A stretch of DNA of 36,608 nucleotides from the NCBI GenBank assembly GCA_021737225.1, contig JAIPEJ010000006.1, positions 1 to 36,608 of the forward strand. Reading direction: 5' to 3'. A program made the position numbers and the translations under genes. Under the pieces are notes generated by a model. That model was not told where the DNA came from and ran no database searches. It was given only the letters and a program-made list of their open reading frames with translations. The stretch comes from Desulfobacteraceae bacterium. GTDB taxonomy: Bacteria; Desulfobacterota; Desulfobacteria; Desulfobacterales; Desulfosalsimonadaceae. Positions 1 through 9,613 of the stretch are shown in pieces (position 1 is the stretch's first letter; every line of letters begins with the position of its first letter).

Positions 1-150
1 ATTTTCAGGTGTTAAAATTTGAAACCCTCCGGGATTTCCAATTTTGCCGCATCTACTGCGTCAGATGCAGTCTCGCATAGTCCACTATAGCTTGTCTGCA
101 TCTTCCTTGTATCTGCGGCAAACTTGAAAATCGCTCAAATTAGGTTACAT
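1..150 (+). repeat. ~150-bp palindromic repeat element, copy 1 (may extend beyond the left edge of the window)
   Basis: Reverse complement matches 16735-16885 with about 3 differences (two substitutions, one T indel). Nested inverted repeats: TTTGCCGCA 43-51 / TGCGGCAAA 114-122; GATGCAG 64-70 / CTGCATC 96-102; ATAGT 77-81 / ACTAT 84-88. Confidence 0.93.
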
Positions 151-182
151 AAAAACGCATGAAACAGGAAAGATTCAAACCA

Positions 183-1574
183 ATGGATATCGGCGAGCAC
201 TGGAAGACGATTTTTAACACCCTGCATGACGGACTGATCGTGGTGGATATCTCGGGCCGGATTGTGGCGGTCAACCCGGCGGCCGAGCAGATCACGGGAT
301 ATGCGGCAGATGAGATCGAAGGGCGGACATGCCGGATTTTAAACTGCACGGGATGCAAGTTCGTGGGAAAGGGGGCTGGCGAGAACTGGTGCCGGATGTT
401 TGCGGCAGGTACGGTCCGGGACAAGAAGTGCCTGATTACCAAGAAGGACCGGCGAACCGTGCATATTTTAAAAAGCGCCCGGGTACTGCGCGACGAGGCC
501 GGGGAAATGATCGGGGCGGTTGAGACCCTCACCGACATTTCCCAGATTATCCGCCAGCAGCGGGAAATCCAGTCCCTGAGGCAGACCTACCAGCTCGATG
601 AGGGCTTTCATGGGATTCTGGGCAAATCTCCGGTGATGACCAACCTTTTTGAAATGATCGACAACGTGGCCAGATCGGATGCGCCGGTCATGATCTCCGG
701 GGAAAGCGGAACCGGCAAGGAAATGGTGGCAAGAGCGGTGCATGATGCCGGCCCCCGTAAGGACAAGCCGTTTATCAAGGTCAATTGTGCCGCCTTGAAT
801 GAAAACCTGCTGGAAAGCGAGCTGTTCGGCCATGTCAAGGGTGCCTTTACCGGGGCGGACCGCTCGCGGCTGGGGCGGTTTGAAGCCGCCCACGAGGGCA
901 CCATCCTGCTCGATGAAATCGGGGATATTCCGCTGTCCACGCAGGTCAAGCTCCTCCGGGTCATAGAGGAAAAAAAGATCGAGCGCGTGGGCGAGCACGA
1001 CCAGATTCCGGTCGATGTGCGCATCATCACCGCCACCAACAAGAACCTGGAGCAGCTCGTGCAGGCGGGCGGGTTCAGGGAAGACCTCTATTTCCGGATA
1101 AACGTGTTTCCCATTCACTGCCCCCGTCTGGCCGATCGGAGCGAAGATATCCCCATGCTCGTGCGGCACTTTATCCAGCGCAACACGGTCAATTCGGAAA
1201 AAAAGATTCTCGGCGTCACGCCCGAGGCCCTCGATTTGCTCACGAGCTATGCCTGGCCCGGCAATATCCGGGAATTGCGCAATACCATTGAATATGCCTT
1301 TGTGCTGTGTCCGGGCGGAAGCATTGACGTGGATCACTTGCCGCCACGGGTTGCCGCGGGACAGTCGGAAGGGTTTGCAGAAGGGGAAGGTGCGGATGAC
1401 ACCGCCAACGGCACAGCGGATCGGGCGCTTCTGGAGCGCACACTGCGGCAGACCGGGTGGAATCAGTCCGAAACTGCCAGGATTCTGGGGGTCAGCCGGG
1501 TGACCGTGTGGAAGAAGATTAAAAAGTATGACATTGCACGCCCCTGGGCTGAACAAGGCGGAGCGGGCCTGTGA
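183..1574 (+). CDS. PAS domain sigma54-interacting transcriptional regulator (AAA+ and Fis-type HTH)
   Basis: PAS N-terminus; AAA+ motifs GESGTGKE and GAFTGA, WPGNIREL; C-terminal HTH NQSETARILGVSRVTVWKKIKKY. ORF opens at 159, but AGGAAAG precedes the ATG at 183. Confidence 0.93.
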   Translation: MDIGEHWKTIFNTLHDGLIVVDISGRIVAVNPAAEQITGYAADEIEGRTCRILNCTGCKFVGKGAGENWCRMFAAGTVRDKKCLITKKDRRTVHILKSARVLRDEAGEMIGAVETLTDISQIIRQQREIQSLRQTYQLDEGFHGILGKSPVMTNLFEMIDNVARSDAPVMISGESGTGKEMVARAVHDAGPRKDKPFIKVNCAALNENLLESELFGHVKGAFTGADRSRLGRFEAAHEGTILLDEIGDIPLSTQVKLLRVIEEKKIERVGEHDQIPVDVRIITATNKNLEQLVQAGGFREDLYFRINVFPIHCPRLADRSEDIPMLVRHFIQRNTVNSEKKILGVTPEALDLLTSYAWPGNIRELRNTIEYAFVLCPGGSIDVDHLPPRVAAGQSEGFAEGEGADDTANGTADRALLERTLRQTGWNQSETARILGVSRVTVWKKIKKYDIARPWAEQGGAGL

Positions 1575-1647
1575 TGCCGGTTTTAAGAAAGGGGGCGCTG
1601 ATTGTCGCCGGCTTTATCCGCAGCTTTTTTAAATAAACGGATTGAGG

Positions 1648-1713
1648 ACCACGAATTTCACTAAGAAAAATCATGCATCAAATCCCTTCTTGCCCTTCGC
1701 GTGCTTCGTGGTT
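1648..1713. repeat. CCACGAA..CTTCGTGG intergenic palindromic repeat, copy A (diverged)
   Basis: accacgaatttcactaag ... cccttcgcgtgcttcgtggt; same family as 2957-3034, 21177-21252 and 32459-32543. Confidence 0.7.
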
Positions 1714-1747
1714 CTATCAGGTTGCCCGGATCGTTCAAACGGGCGGG

Positions 1748-2923
1748 CTACCGGTGCACGGTCATGGCCACGGCTTCTCCGCCGCCCAGGCACAGGGATG
1801 CCAGGCCGGTTTTGACATCCCGCCGCGTCATTTCGTATAAAAGCGTGGTCAGCACACGGGTCCCGCTGGCGCCGATGGGGTGGCCCAGTGCCACGCTGCC
1901 GCCGTTAACGTTGACAATATCCGGATCCAGCCCCAGTTCGCGTATGACCGCCACCGTGGATCCGGAAAAGGCCTCGTTGATTTCATAAAGGTCCACGTCC
2001 TGGGTTTTCATTCCGGCCTTGTCCAGGCACTTGGGAATGGCCAGGATCGGGGCAACCAGTACGTATTTCATGTCCAGGCCGGCAGATGCCTGGGCGCCGA
2101 TACGGGCAATGGGCGTGATGCCCAGTTCCGCGGCTTTTGTATCAGACATCACCACCACGGCCGAGGCGCCGTCGCTGATAATCGAGGCATTGCCGGCCGT
2201 GCCTTTGCCGTCTTTTTGAAATGCCGGCTTCATTTTGGCCAGGGTCTCATACGGGGTGGGCTTCGGGGCCTCATCCCGGTTAAATTCCGTGGTGCCGCCT
2301 TTGCGGCCCGGGATGGTCACCGGTGCGATTTCTTCGTCAAACCGGCCGGATTCCACGGCATCTATGGCCCGGCTGTAGGACATTTCCGCGTAGCGATCCT
2401 GGTCTTCCCGGCTGACGCCGTATTTTTCGGAACACAGCTCGTTGGATACCCCCATGTGAAAATCATTGACAATATCCCACAATCCGTCGTGGAGCATGTG
2501 GTCCTGCAGGGTCCCGGCGCCCATGCGGTAGCCGAACCGGGCTTTTTCCAGGTAATAGGGCGCCATGCTCATGGTCTCCATGCCGCCGGCCACGACCACC
2601 TCGGCATCGCCGCACATAATGGCCTGTGCGGCAAGCATCACCGATTTCAACCCGGATCCGCAGACCTTGTTTATGGTCAGGCATTCGGCTTCCCAGGGCA
2701 GGCCGGCCCTGACCGCTGCCTGGCGGGCCGGGTTCTGACCGTATCCCAGCGGCAGCACCATGCCCATGATGACCTCGTTTACCACTTGCCCGGAGATGTT
2801 TGCCCGGCCAAGGGCCTGGCTTATCACGTGGGCGCCCAGATCCGTGGCGCCCGTGTTTGCCAGGCTGCCGTTGAATGTGCCTAGCGGGGTTCTTACTGCA
2901 CTGACAATAACCGGTGTTGCCAT
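1748..2923 (-). CDS. Acetyl-CoA acetyltransferase / thiolase
   Basis: 391 aa; [11 protein letters not shown] active-site Cys motif, [30 protein letters not shown]-terminal motif. Confidence 0.95.
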   Translation of the reverse strand: MATPVIVSAVRTPLGTFNGSLANTGATDLGAHVISQALGRANISGQVVNEVIMGMVLPLGYGQNPARQAAVRAGLPWEAECLTINKVCGSGLKSVMLAAQAIMCGDAEVVVAGGMETMSMAPYYLEKARFGYRMGAGTLQDHMLHDGLWDIVNDFHMGVSNELCSEKYGVSREDQDRYAEMSYSRAIDAVESGRFDEEIAPVTIPGRKGGTTEFNRDEAPKPTPYETLAKMKPAFQKDGKGTAGNASIISDGASAVVVMSDTKAAELGITPIARIGAQASAGLDMKYVLVAPILAIPKCLDKAGMKTQDVDLYEINEAFSGSTVAVIRELGLDPDIVNVNGGSVALGHPIGASGTRVLTTLLYEMTRRDVKTGLASLCLGGGEAVAMTVHR

Positions 2924-2956
2924 ATTTTCTCCTTGTGGTTATGAGCAGTTTTTGTC

Positions 2957-3034
2957 ACCACGAAGTCCACGAAGCAAACGAAGAAAAATAAATTAAAAAT
3001 CAAAACCTTCGTGATCTTCGTGCCCTTTGTGGTT
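2957..3034. repeat. CCACGAAG..CTTCGTG intergenic palindromic repeat, copy B
   Basis: accacgaagtccacgaagcaaacgaag ... ccttcgtgatcttcgtgccctttgtggt. Confidence 0.8.
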
Positions 3035-3047
3035 GTTCCTGAATCTG

Positions 3048-6000
3048 TTACATGTTGCGCCTGTACTTGCCGCCCACTTCGTAGAGCGCCCGGGTGATCT
3101 GGCCCAGGGTGCAGTAGCGCACGGTATGCATCAGCTCGGCAAAGATGTTGTCGCCTGCCAGCACGGTGTCCTTGAGCCTGCGCATGGCCTCGGGGGCCTT
3201 GTCGCGGTTTCTTTCGGCAAAGTCGTTGCGGCGCGCAAGCTGGGACTGCTTTTCTTCCTCCGTGGCCCGGGAAAGCTCCAGGTCGCAGATGGCTTCTTCG
3301 GCGTCCGCCTCCGGGTTGGTAAACGTGTTGACCCCGATAATGGGCATCTCCCCGGAGTGCTTGAGGTGCTCGTAGTACATGGATTCTTCCTGAATCTTGC
3401 TGCGCTGGTATCCCCGCTCCATGGCGCCCTGGACCCCGCCCCGGGCCGTGATCCGGTCGAACTCGCAGAGTACGGCCTCCTCGACCAGGTCGGTCAGGGT
3501 TTCGATGATAAAGCTGCCCTGGTTGAAGTTTTCGTTCTTGGTGGTGCCCAGTTCCCGGTTGATGATCATCTGGATGGCCAGCGAGCGCCGCACGGATTCG
3601 GCCGAAGGCGTGGTCACCGCCTCGTCGTATGCGTTGGTGTGCAGGCTGTTGCAGTTGTCATAAATGGCATACAGGGCCTGCAGGGTGGTCCGGATATCGT
3701 TGAACTGGATGTCCTGGCTGTGCAGCGAGCGGCCCGAGGTCTGGATGTGGTATTTGAGCATCTGGGAGCGGGCCGAGCCGCCGTACTTGTGATACATGGC
3801 CACCGACCAGATGCGCCGGGCCACCCGGCCGATCACGCTGTATTCCGGATCCATGCCCGAGGAGAAAAAGTAGGAGAGATTCGGCGCAAAACTGTCAATG
3901 GGCATGCCCCGGGACAGGTAGTATTCCACGTAGGTAAACCCGTTTGCCAGGGTAAATGCCAGCTGCGAGATCGGGTTTGCCCCGGCCTCTGCGATGTGGT
4001 AGCCGGAGATTGAAACCGAGTAGAAGTTCCTGACATTGTAGTCAATAAAGTACTGCTGGATATCGCCCATCATTTTCAGGGCGAAATCAATGGAAAAAAT
4101 GCAGGTGTTCTGGCCCTGGTCTTCTTTTAATATATCGGCCTGCACCGTGCCCCGGATATTGGAGAGCACTTCGGCTTCGATTTCGCGGGCTTCGGCGTCA
4201 TTCGGGGCGCGCCCGTTGTCCGCGGTAAAGCGGTCAATGCGCTGGTCAATGGCGGTGTTGAAAAACATGGCCAGCATCATGGGCGCCGGGCCGTTGATGG
4301 TCATGGACACGGAGGTGTTTTCCGCGGCCAGGTCAAAGCCGGCATACAGGGCCTTGACATCGTCAAGGTTGCATACGCTCACACCCGAGGTCCCCACCTT
4401 TCCGTAGACATCCGGCCGGGTTTCCGGGTCGAATCCGTACAGGGTCACCGAGTCAAACGCCGTGGAAAGTCGTTTTGCCGGGTAGGCCTCGGAGAGCATC
4501 TTAAATCTCCGGTTGGTGCGTTCCGGATCGCCTTCGCCGGCAAACATCCGGGTGGGTTCTTCTTCCTTGCGTTTTAAGGGAAACACGCCCGCGGTATACG
4601 GAAACCGGCCCGGGATGTTTTCTTTTCGCATCCAGGTGTAGATGTCCCCGGGGTCATGAAAGTCGGGTAGGGCAATGCGGGGGATCCGGCTGCCGGAAAG
4701 GCTCTCGGTATACAGGGGCTGGCGGATTTCCCGGTCCCGCACCTGGTATACCAGTTCGTCCCCGGTGTATGTGGTCTTGATTTCCTCCCATTGTTCCAGA
4801 AGCCGGGTGCTTTCCGGCTCAATTTGCGAGTCCGCGGCCTCGATTTCCTTTTTCAGCCGGGCCATCAGGTCGTCTGCATCCCCGGACAGGTTTTCGCCCG
4901 ACAGGCGTTGTGCGGTCTGCTTGACGTGCCAGGCGCTGCGGATGGCCTCGGCCTGGTTCCGGGTGTGATGGTGGTATTCCCGCACCATCTCTGAAATTTC
5001 CGATAAATAGCGGTTCCTGTCCGGCGGCACGATAATGGTCTTGGAAGAAGAGGTCTTGCCCTCGGGCCTGGGCAGTTCGGAGCGCAGTTTGACCCCGGTC
5101 TTTTCGGAAAGCTGCTCTATGAGAAAATGGTACATGGCGGTTACGCCGTCGTCGTTGAACTTGGAGGCGATGGTGCCGAATACCGGCATGTCATCGGGCC
5201 TGGCATCAAATGCCTTGCGGTTTCGCTGGACCTGTTTGCGGATGTCGCGCACCGCGTCCTCGCTGCCCTGCTTGTCAAACTTGTTGACCACGATCACGTC
5301 TGCATAGTCGAGCATGTCGATTTTTTCGAGCTGGGTGGCAGCCCCGTAATCACTGGTCATGACGTATGCCGAAAGGTCCGTGAGGTCGAAGATGCTGGAG
5401 GCACCCTGGCCGATGCCCGCGGTTTCGATGATCACCAGGTCCATGCCCGCGGCTTTCAGGATGTCGGCGGCATCCGGCAGAACCGCGGGCAGTTCCAGGC
5501 TGCTGCGTCGCACGGCCATGCTGCGCATGTAAACCCGGGGGGAATCGATGGCGTTCATGCGGATGCGGTCTCCGAGAAGGGCGCCGCCGGTTTTTCTGCG
5601 CGACGGGTCGCAGCACAGCAGACCGATGTTGATGTCCGGATTGTCGTGCAGCAGCCGGAGCACGATTTCGTCAGTAAGCGAGGACTTACCCGCACCGCCG
5701 GTTCCGGTCAGGCCGATGACCGGGATGTCCTTTTTGGGGAGTTTCTGTTTTATCGTCTGTCGCAGAGCGTCGATGGTGCCGTCATCTGCCGCCACTGCCA
5801 ATTCGGCATAGGAAATCAGGCGTGCGATGTCCAGGGGATTGTCTGCCGACAGTGCGTCCGTGTCAGCCGGGGCCACGGATACGGGTGAAAAATCCATGTT
5901 TTGAATCATGTGGTTGATCATTCCCTGTAGGCCCATTTTTGCGCCGTCGGACGGGGAATAGATCTTGGTGATGCCGTAGTCTTCAAGCTCCTTGATCTCC

Positions 6001-6341
6001 TGGGGCACGATCACGCCGCCGCCGCCGCCGAATATCCGGATGTGATCGGCGCCCTTTTCCCGCAGGGTGTCGGCCATGTATTTGAAAAACTCCATGTGCC
6101 CGCCCTGGTAGCTGGATACGGCAATGCCCTGGACATCTTCTTCAATGGCTGCCTGCACGATTTCATCCACGGACCGGTTGTGGCCGAGGTGGATGACTTC
6201 CGCGCCCGTGTCCTGCAGGATGCGCCGCATGATGTTGATTGCCGCATCATGGCCGTCAAACAGGGACGTGGCGGTTGCCACGCGCACGGGGTTTGCAGCC
6301 TGGTATGTTTGCGTGTCAGCACCCATGAAACCTCCTTGCAC
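3048..6341 (-). CDS. icmF: Fused isobutyryl-CoA-type acyl-CoA mutase (B12-binding + G-protein chaperone + mutase domain)
   Basis: 1097 aa in IcmF order: N-terminal B12 domain (SLFDGHDAAINIM...SSYQGGH), P-loop GLTGTGGAGKSSLTDE, then mutase domain (FPYTAGVFP..TRMFAGEGDPERTNRRF). Confidence 0.93.
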   Translation of the reverse strand: MQGGFMGADTQTYQAANPVRVATATSLFDGHDAAINIMRRILQDTGAEVIHLGHNRSVDEIVQAAIEEDVQGIAVSSYQGGHMEFFKYMADTLREKGADHIRIFGGGGGVIVPQEIKELEDYGITKIYSPSDGAKMGLQGMINHMIQNMDFSPVSVAPADTDALSADNPLDIARLISYAELAVAADDGTIDALRQTIKQKLPKKDIPVIGLTGTGGAGKSSLTDEIVLRLLHDNPDINIGLLCCDPSRRKTGGALLGDRIRMNAIDSPRVYMRSMAVRRSSLELPAVLPDAADILKAAGMDLVIIETAGIGQGASSIFDLTDLSAYVMTSDYGAATQLEKIDMLDYADVIVVNKFDKQGSEDAVRDIRKQVQRNRKAFDARPDDMPVFGTIASKFNDDGVTAMYHFLIEQLSEKTGVKLRSELPRPEGKTSSSKTIIVPPDRNRYLSEISEMVREYHHHTRNQAEAIRSAWHVKQTAQRLSGENLSGDADDLMARLKKEIEAADSQIEPESTRLLEQWEEIKTTYTGDELVYQVRDREIRQPLYTESLSGSRIPRIALPDFHDPGDIYTWMRKENIPGRFPYTAGVFPLKRKEEEPTRMFAGEGDPERTNRRFKMLSEAYPAKRLSTAFDSVTLYGFDPETRPDVYGKVGTSGVSVCNLDDVKALYAGFDLAAENTSVSMTINGPAPMMLAMFFNTAIDQRIDRFTADNGRAPNDAEAREIEAEVLSNIRGTVQADILKEDQGQNTCIFSIDFALKMMGDIQQYFIDYNVRNFYSVSISGYHIAEAGANPISQLAFTLANGFTYVEYYLSRGMPIDSFAPNLSYFFSSGMDPEYSVIGRVARRIWSVAMYHKYGGSARSQMLKYHIQTSGRSLHSQDIQFNDIRTTLQALYAIYDNCNSLHTNAYDEAVTTPSAESVRRSLAIQMIINRELGTTKNENFNQGSFIIETLTDLVEEAVLCEFDRITARGGVQGAMERGYQRSKIQEESMYYEHLKHSGEMPIIGVNTFTNPEADAEEAICDLELSRATEEEKQSQLARRNDFAERNRDKAPEAMRRLKDTVLAGDNIFAELMHTVRYCTLGQITRALYEVGGKYRRNM

Positions 6342-6349
6342 CGCCTGGA

Positions 6350-6784
6350 TTATTGTTCCGGGGGATATTGTCCCGGGGAGAACCAGAAATCGTTTGCAGA
6401 GACCGGGTCATTATATCTCCACTTTCCGTTAACTGGAATTTTTGGGGCATATGCCAACTCTTCCCGGCCGCACCGGATCAGCCGGTCACAGGCCATCATC
6501 GAGCCCAGCAGGGGGCCGTGTTTTTCAATGGCCGCCTGCGCATAATGCGAACAGGACGGATACATCGGGCAGCGTCCGGTTCGAACGGCACTCAGGTGAT
6601 CCAGCGGCCCCCGGTAAATCCGGATCAGCAGGTTAAGCGGCCCGGTTTCCGGATTTATCGGTCCGGCTGTCCGGGGCGCCCCGGCACACGCGGCAAGCAG
6701 GATCATGCACAGCAAAAGCGCCATTGGCATTCTGACCCAGATTTTTTTTATCATATAATACAGGCTGGCGCAAAAATCGAGCAT
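6350..6784 (-). CDS. YidD family (membrane protein insertion efficiency factor) protein with N-terminal lipoprotein signal
   Basis: YidD-like core IRIYRGPLDHLSAVRTGRCPMYPSCSHYAQAAIEKHGPLLGSMMACDRLIRCG preceded by MPMALLLCMILLAAC, a plausible lipobox. Start uncertain (6784 or 6754). The longer ORF to 6991 runs through a palindromic repeat. Confidence 0.8.
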   Translation of the reverse strand: MLDFCASLYYMIKKIWVRMPMALLLCMILLAACAGAPRTAGPINPETGPLNLLIRIYRGPLDHLSAVRTGRCPMYPSCSHYAQAAIEKHGPLLGSMMACDRLIRCGREELAYAPKIPVNGKWRYNDPVSANDFWFSPGQYPPEQ

Positions 6785-6825
6785 AATTTTTTCCCGGTCT
6801 TTCAGATTCTTTCGCGTTTTTCCGC

Positions 6826-6907
6826 GTCGGGACGGCGGGGAAGTTTGCGCATATGCCCTCCGCTGTCGCGCCCGATGCATCTGCGCAAACCACCCCGCCG
6901 TCCCGAC
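6826..6907. repeat. 82-bp palindromic repeat, copy 1
   Basis: Perfect 15-bp outer arms GTCGGGACGGCGGGG / CCCCGCCGTCCCGAC; inner arms GTTTGCGCATATGC / GCATCTGCGCAAAC. Same-orientation copy at 16159-16240. Confidence 0.9.
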
Positions 6908-6978
6908 GGCCACCACCACGGAAAGCTTTCCCGAACCTGTTTCCTCAAAAATCCAATATCTCCGATTCCCGCCTTTTT

Positions 6979-7848
6979 TCACAACCCGCACCCGCAGGCC
7001 GGGGCGTTTTCGGTGCGGCTCCGGGCGACTGCGCGTTTGCGCCGGCGGGAGATCAGAAGATCAATTGCCAGGGAGATGAAAAATCCCGCGGCCGCCACCA
7101 GGATAATGCTGGCCCCGGAAGTGAGGTCGAGCATGTATGCCACCCACAGCCCGGTAATATTGAACACGGCCGACAGGATGACGGCGATGACCATCATCGC
7201 GCCCAGGGATTTGGCGTATTTTTCCGCAATATACGGCGGAATGGACAAAAGCGCAATAACCAGGATCAGCCCGACCACCCGGATGATAAACACAATGGAG
7301 ACCGCCACCAACGCCATGAACAGAAAGTAGAGGAGGTTGACCGGGACGCCGCGGAGCCGGGCAAATTCCACGTCATAGGAAATGGCGATCATGTCCCGGT
7401 AAAAATAGATCGTCACCGCCAGGGTCACAGCCCCCATGGCGGTCATCCACCAGACATCCCCTGCGGGTACGGCCAGGATGCTGCCGAACAGGTAGCTCAT
7501 CAGGTCCACGTTGTAGCCCGGGCTCAGGTCGATGAGAATGATACCGATGGCCATGCCCACGGCCCACAATACCCCGATAAAGGTATCGGAACGCTCTGGG
7601 GTCCTCATGGTCACCGCAGTCATGATCAGGGCCGCGCCCAGGGAAAATCCCAGCGTGCCGAAGATGTAGGGGATGCCGAAAAACAGGGCCGTCCCGATTC
7701 CGCCGTAGGCGGCATGGGCGATCCCGCCGGTGAGGAAAACCAGCCGGTTGACCACCACGAAAGTGCCGATCACGCCGCAGATCAGGCTGGCAAAAAGGCC
7801 GGCAAAAAGCGCGTTGCGCATGAACTCGAACTGCAGTGCTTCAATCAT
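6979..7848 (-). CDS. Metal (Zn/Mn-type) ABC transporter permease
   Basis: Polytopic ABC-3 family permease (FVVVNRLVFLTGGIAHAAYGGIG...). The ATG at 7848 overlaps the stop of the upstream ATPase gene (ATGA). Confidence 0.9.
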   Translation of the reverse strand: MIEALQFEFMRNALFAGLFASLICGVIGTFVVVNRLVFLTGGIAHAAYGGIGTALFFGIPYIFGTLGFSLGAALIMTAVTMRTPERSDTFIGVLWAVGMAIGIILIDLSPGYNVDLMSYLFGSILAVPAGDVWWMTAMGAVTLAVTIYFYRDMIAISYDVEFARLRGVPVNLLYFLFMALVAVSIVFIIRVVGLILVIALLSIPPYIAEKYAKSLGAMMVIAVILSAVFNITGLWVAYMLDLTSGASIILVAAAGFFISLAIDLLISRRRKRAVARSRTENAPACGCGL

Positions 7849-8606
7849 GATTCGTCCTCGTGGGTCTTTAAAATCCGGTGGGGCTGGCCGTGGGCGATGA
7901 GTTCCACCGGGCACTGATATCCCATGTCCAGCATATCCTGGGTGATTTCCCCCTGGTCATGGTAATAGACCTGCCGGTTGACACAGGCCACGGCGGTCAC
8001 GGACGAGGACATGACCATCAGGTCGTGGCTGACAATGATAATGGTCTTTGTGCGGTTGAGTTCCTGCAGCAGGGAATAGAGCTCGGCCTGGCCGCCGGTG
8101 TCCACGCTGGCGGTGGGTTCGTCCAGGATCAGGATGTCTGGATCCGTGGTCAGGGCCCGGGCGATAAATACCCGTTCCCGCTGACCCCCGGAAAGATCGT
8201 CGATCTTGCGATTCTCGTATCCGGCCATGCCCATTTGTTCAAGCGACGCTGCGGCCGCTTTCCGGTCACGATCCCGGATACGGGAGCTTCCGCGGTGGCG
8301 CAGCCGGCCCATTAATACCACGTCGATCACGGAAATGGGAAAGGAGCGGTTAATGGCCACATCCTGGGGCACGTAACCGAAGCAGTGGGAAATTTTTTGC
8401 GGAGCCTTGCCGAAAATGCGGATTTTTCCGGAATCCGGTCTTAAAAGCCCGAGCATGAGCTTGACCAGCGTGGACTTGCCACTGCCGTTGGGACCGATAA
8501 TGGCCAGAAATTCCCGCTCCGCCACGCTGAAGCTGGCGTTTTCGATTACAGGTACCCCGTCATAGGAGAAGAAGACTTCCTCGGCAGTAATCACCGGCTC
8601 GCCCAT
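7845..8606 (-). CDS. Metal ABC transporter ATP-binding protein
   Basis: Walker A GPNGSGKSTL, signature LSGGQRER, Walker B ILILDEPTASVD. Confidence 0.94.
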   Translation of the reverse strand: MGEPVITAEEVFFSYDGVPVIENASFSVAEREFLAIIGPNGSGKSTLVKLMLGLLRPDSGKIRIFGKAPQKISHCFGYVPQDVAINRSFPISVIDVVLMGRLRHRGSSRIRDRDRKAAAASLEQMGMAGYENRKIDDLSGGQRERVFIARALTTDPDILILDEPTASVDTGGQAELYSLLQELNRTKTIIIVSHDLMVMSSSVTAVACVNRQVYYHDQGEITQDMLDMGYQCPVELIAHGQPHRILKTHEDES

Positions 8607-8611
8607 TTCGC

Positions 8612-9484
8612 TTACCTCGCTGCCTGACGGATTTTTTCGGCCACGGAAAGAAGATTTTCCCGCCAGTTTGCAGCCAGCGGGTCCGCGTCAACCACGCTTC
8701 CGTCAATGGCCCGGGCAATCACTTCGGCGGCGCGGCTTGAAACCTGCGGCTGCACCAGCACCGTCTGAATTTTTTTCTGCCGGGCATGCTTGATAAGTCG
8801 TTGGATTTCCGCGGACTTCGGGGACTTGCCCGCTTTTTCCACAGGGATTTGTTTTAAGCCGTAGGCATCTGCAAAATATCCCCAGGAGGGATGGAAAACC
8901 AGGAATTCCGGGGTCTTTTTACCGGGCGGAAAAAGGCTGCGCAGTTTTGCATCCAGTTCGTCCAGGGCGGATACGAACTGCCGGTACCGGGAGTTGTAGA
9001 ATTCAGCGTGCTGCGGGTCGGCTGCAATAAATGCCGTTACCATATGTCTGGCCTGGAGCATGACCAGCGGCGGGCAGAGCCATATGTGCGGATCTTTCCC
9101 ACCGTGGGCGTGCTTTTCGGATGCTGTCGGGTCAATGGGCTGTTTTTCGATCCAGGCATCGGTATGGACAATGGCCAGATCCGGGTTTGCCTTGCGGATT
9201 TTGTCCATCCAGGCGGATTCAAACGGCACGCCGACAGCAAGGTAAATGTCTGACTCGGCCAGGGCGGTCATCTGCCGGGGCGTTGGTTCGTATGTGGCCG
9301 GATGGGCGCCCGGGGGCACCATGACCCGGATATCGGCCCGGTCTCCGGCGATCTGTTTGACGAAATATTTCTGGGGCGGGATGCTGACAAATACCTTGAG
9401 CCCGGGGGCGCTGTTTTCCGCTTGCGCCGATGCTGCCGCGGCGATCAGAAGGATTGTGCCGATTACCGTAAAAATCCGTTTCAT
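8612..9484 (-). CDS. Metal ABC transporter substrate-binding protein (ZnuA/TroA family)
   Basis: Signal peptide MKRIFTVIGTILLIAAAASAQA; VSIPPQKYFVKQIAGD, PGAHPATYEPTPRQM, KDPHIWLCP, FHPSWGYFADAYGL. Confidence 0.93.
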   Translation of the reverse strand: MKRIFTVIGTILLIAAAASAQAENSAPGLKVFVSIPPQKYFVKQIAGDRADIRVMVPPGAHPATYEPTPRQMTALAESDIYLAVGVPFESAWMDKIRKANPDLAIVHTDAWIEKQPIDPTASEKHAHGGKDPHIWLCPPLVMLQARHMVTAFIAADPQHAEFYNSRYRQFVSALDELDAKLRSLFPPGKKTPEFLVFHPSWGYFADAYGLKQIPVEKAGKSPKSAEIQRLIKHARQKKIQTVLVQPQVSSRAAEVIARAIDGSVVDADPLAANWRENLLSVAEKIRQAAR

Positions 9485-9613
9485 GTCTCTGCACTCCGGC
9501 CCGTGGGTGGGGATGAAATCCATGTATCTGTCGGCTGATGTAATCTCTAAGAAGTATGCCGGTTTTCCGGCACGTGTCAAGCAGGTTTCCCGGAAAATCG
9601 GAATGCGGCCTCC

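Noticed and set aside
1-150. Integron attC site
   Set aside because: The palindromic layout is suggestive, but I could not identify the expected core sites (RYYYAAC / GTTRRRY) in the right arrangement, and no integrase is visible.
468-1556. 362-aa minus-strand ORF
   Set aside because: Antisense to the PAS-sigma54 regulator, which has unambiguous AAA+ motifs.
6785-6991. N-terminal extension of the YidD ORF (MRVVKKGGNRRYWIF...QTSPPSRRGK)
   Set aside because: It runs through the 82-bp palindromic repeat. A similar peptide (VGTAGWFAQMHRARQR) arises from the second copy near 16160-16240, so it is repeat DNA and not protein.
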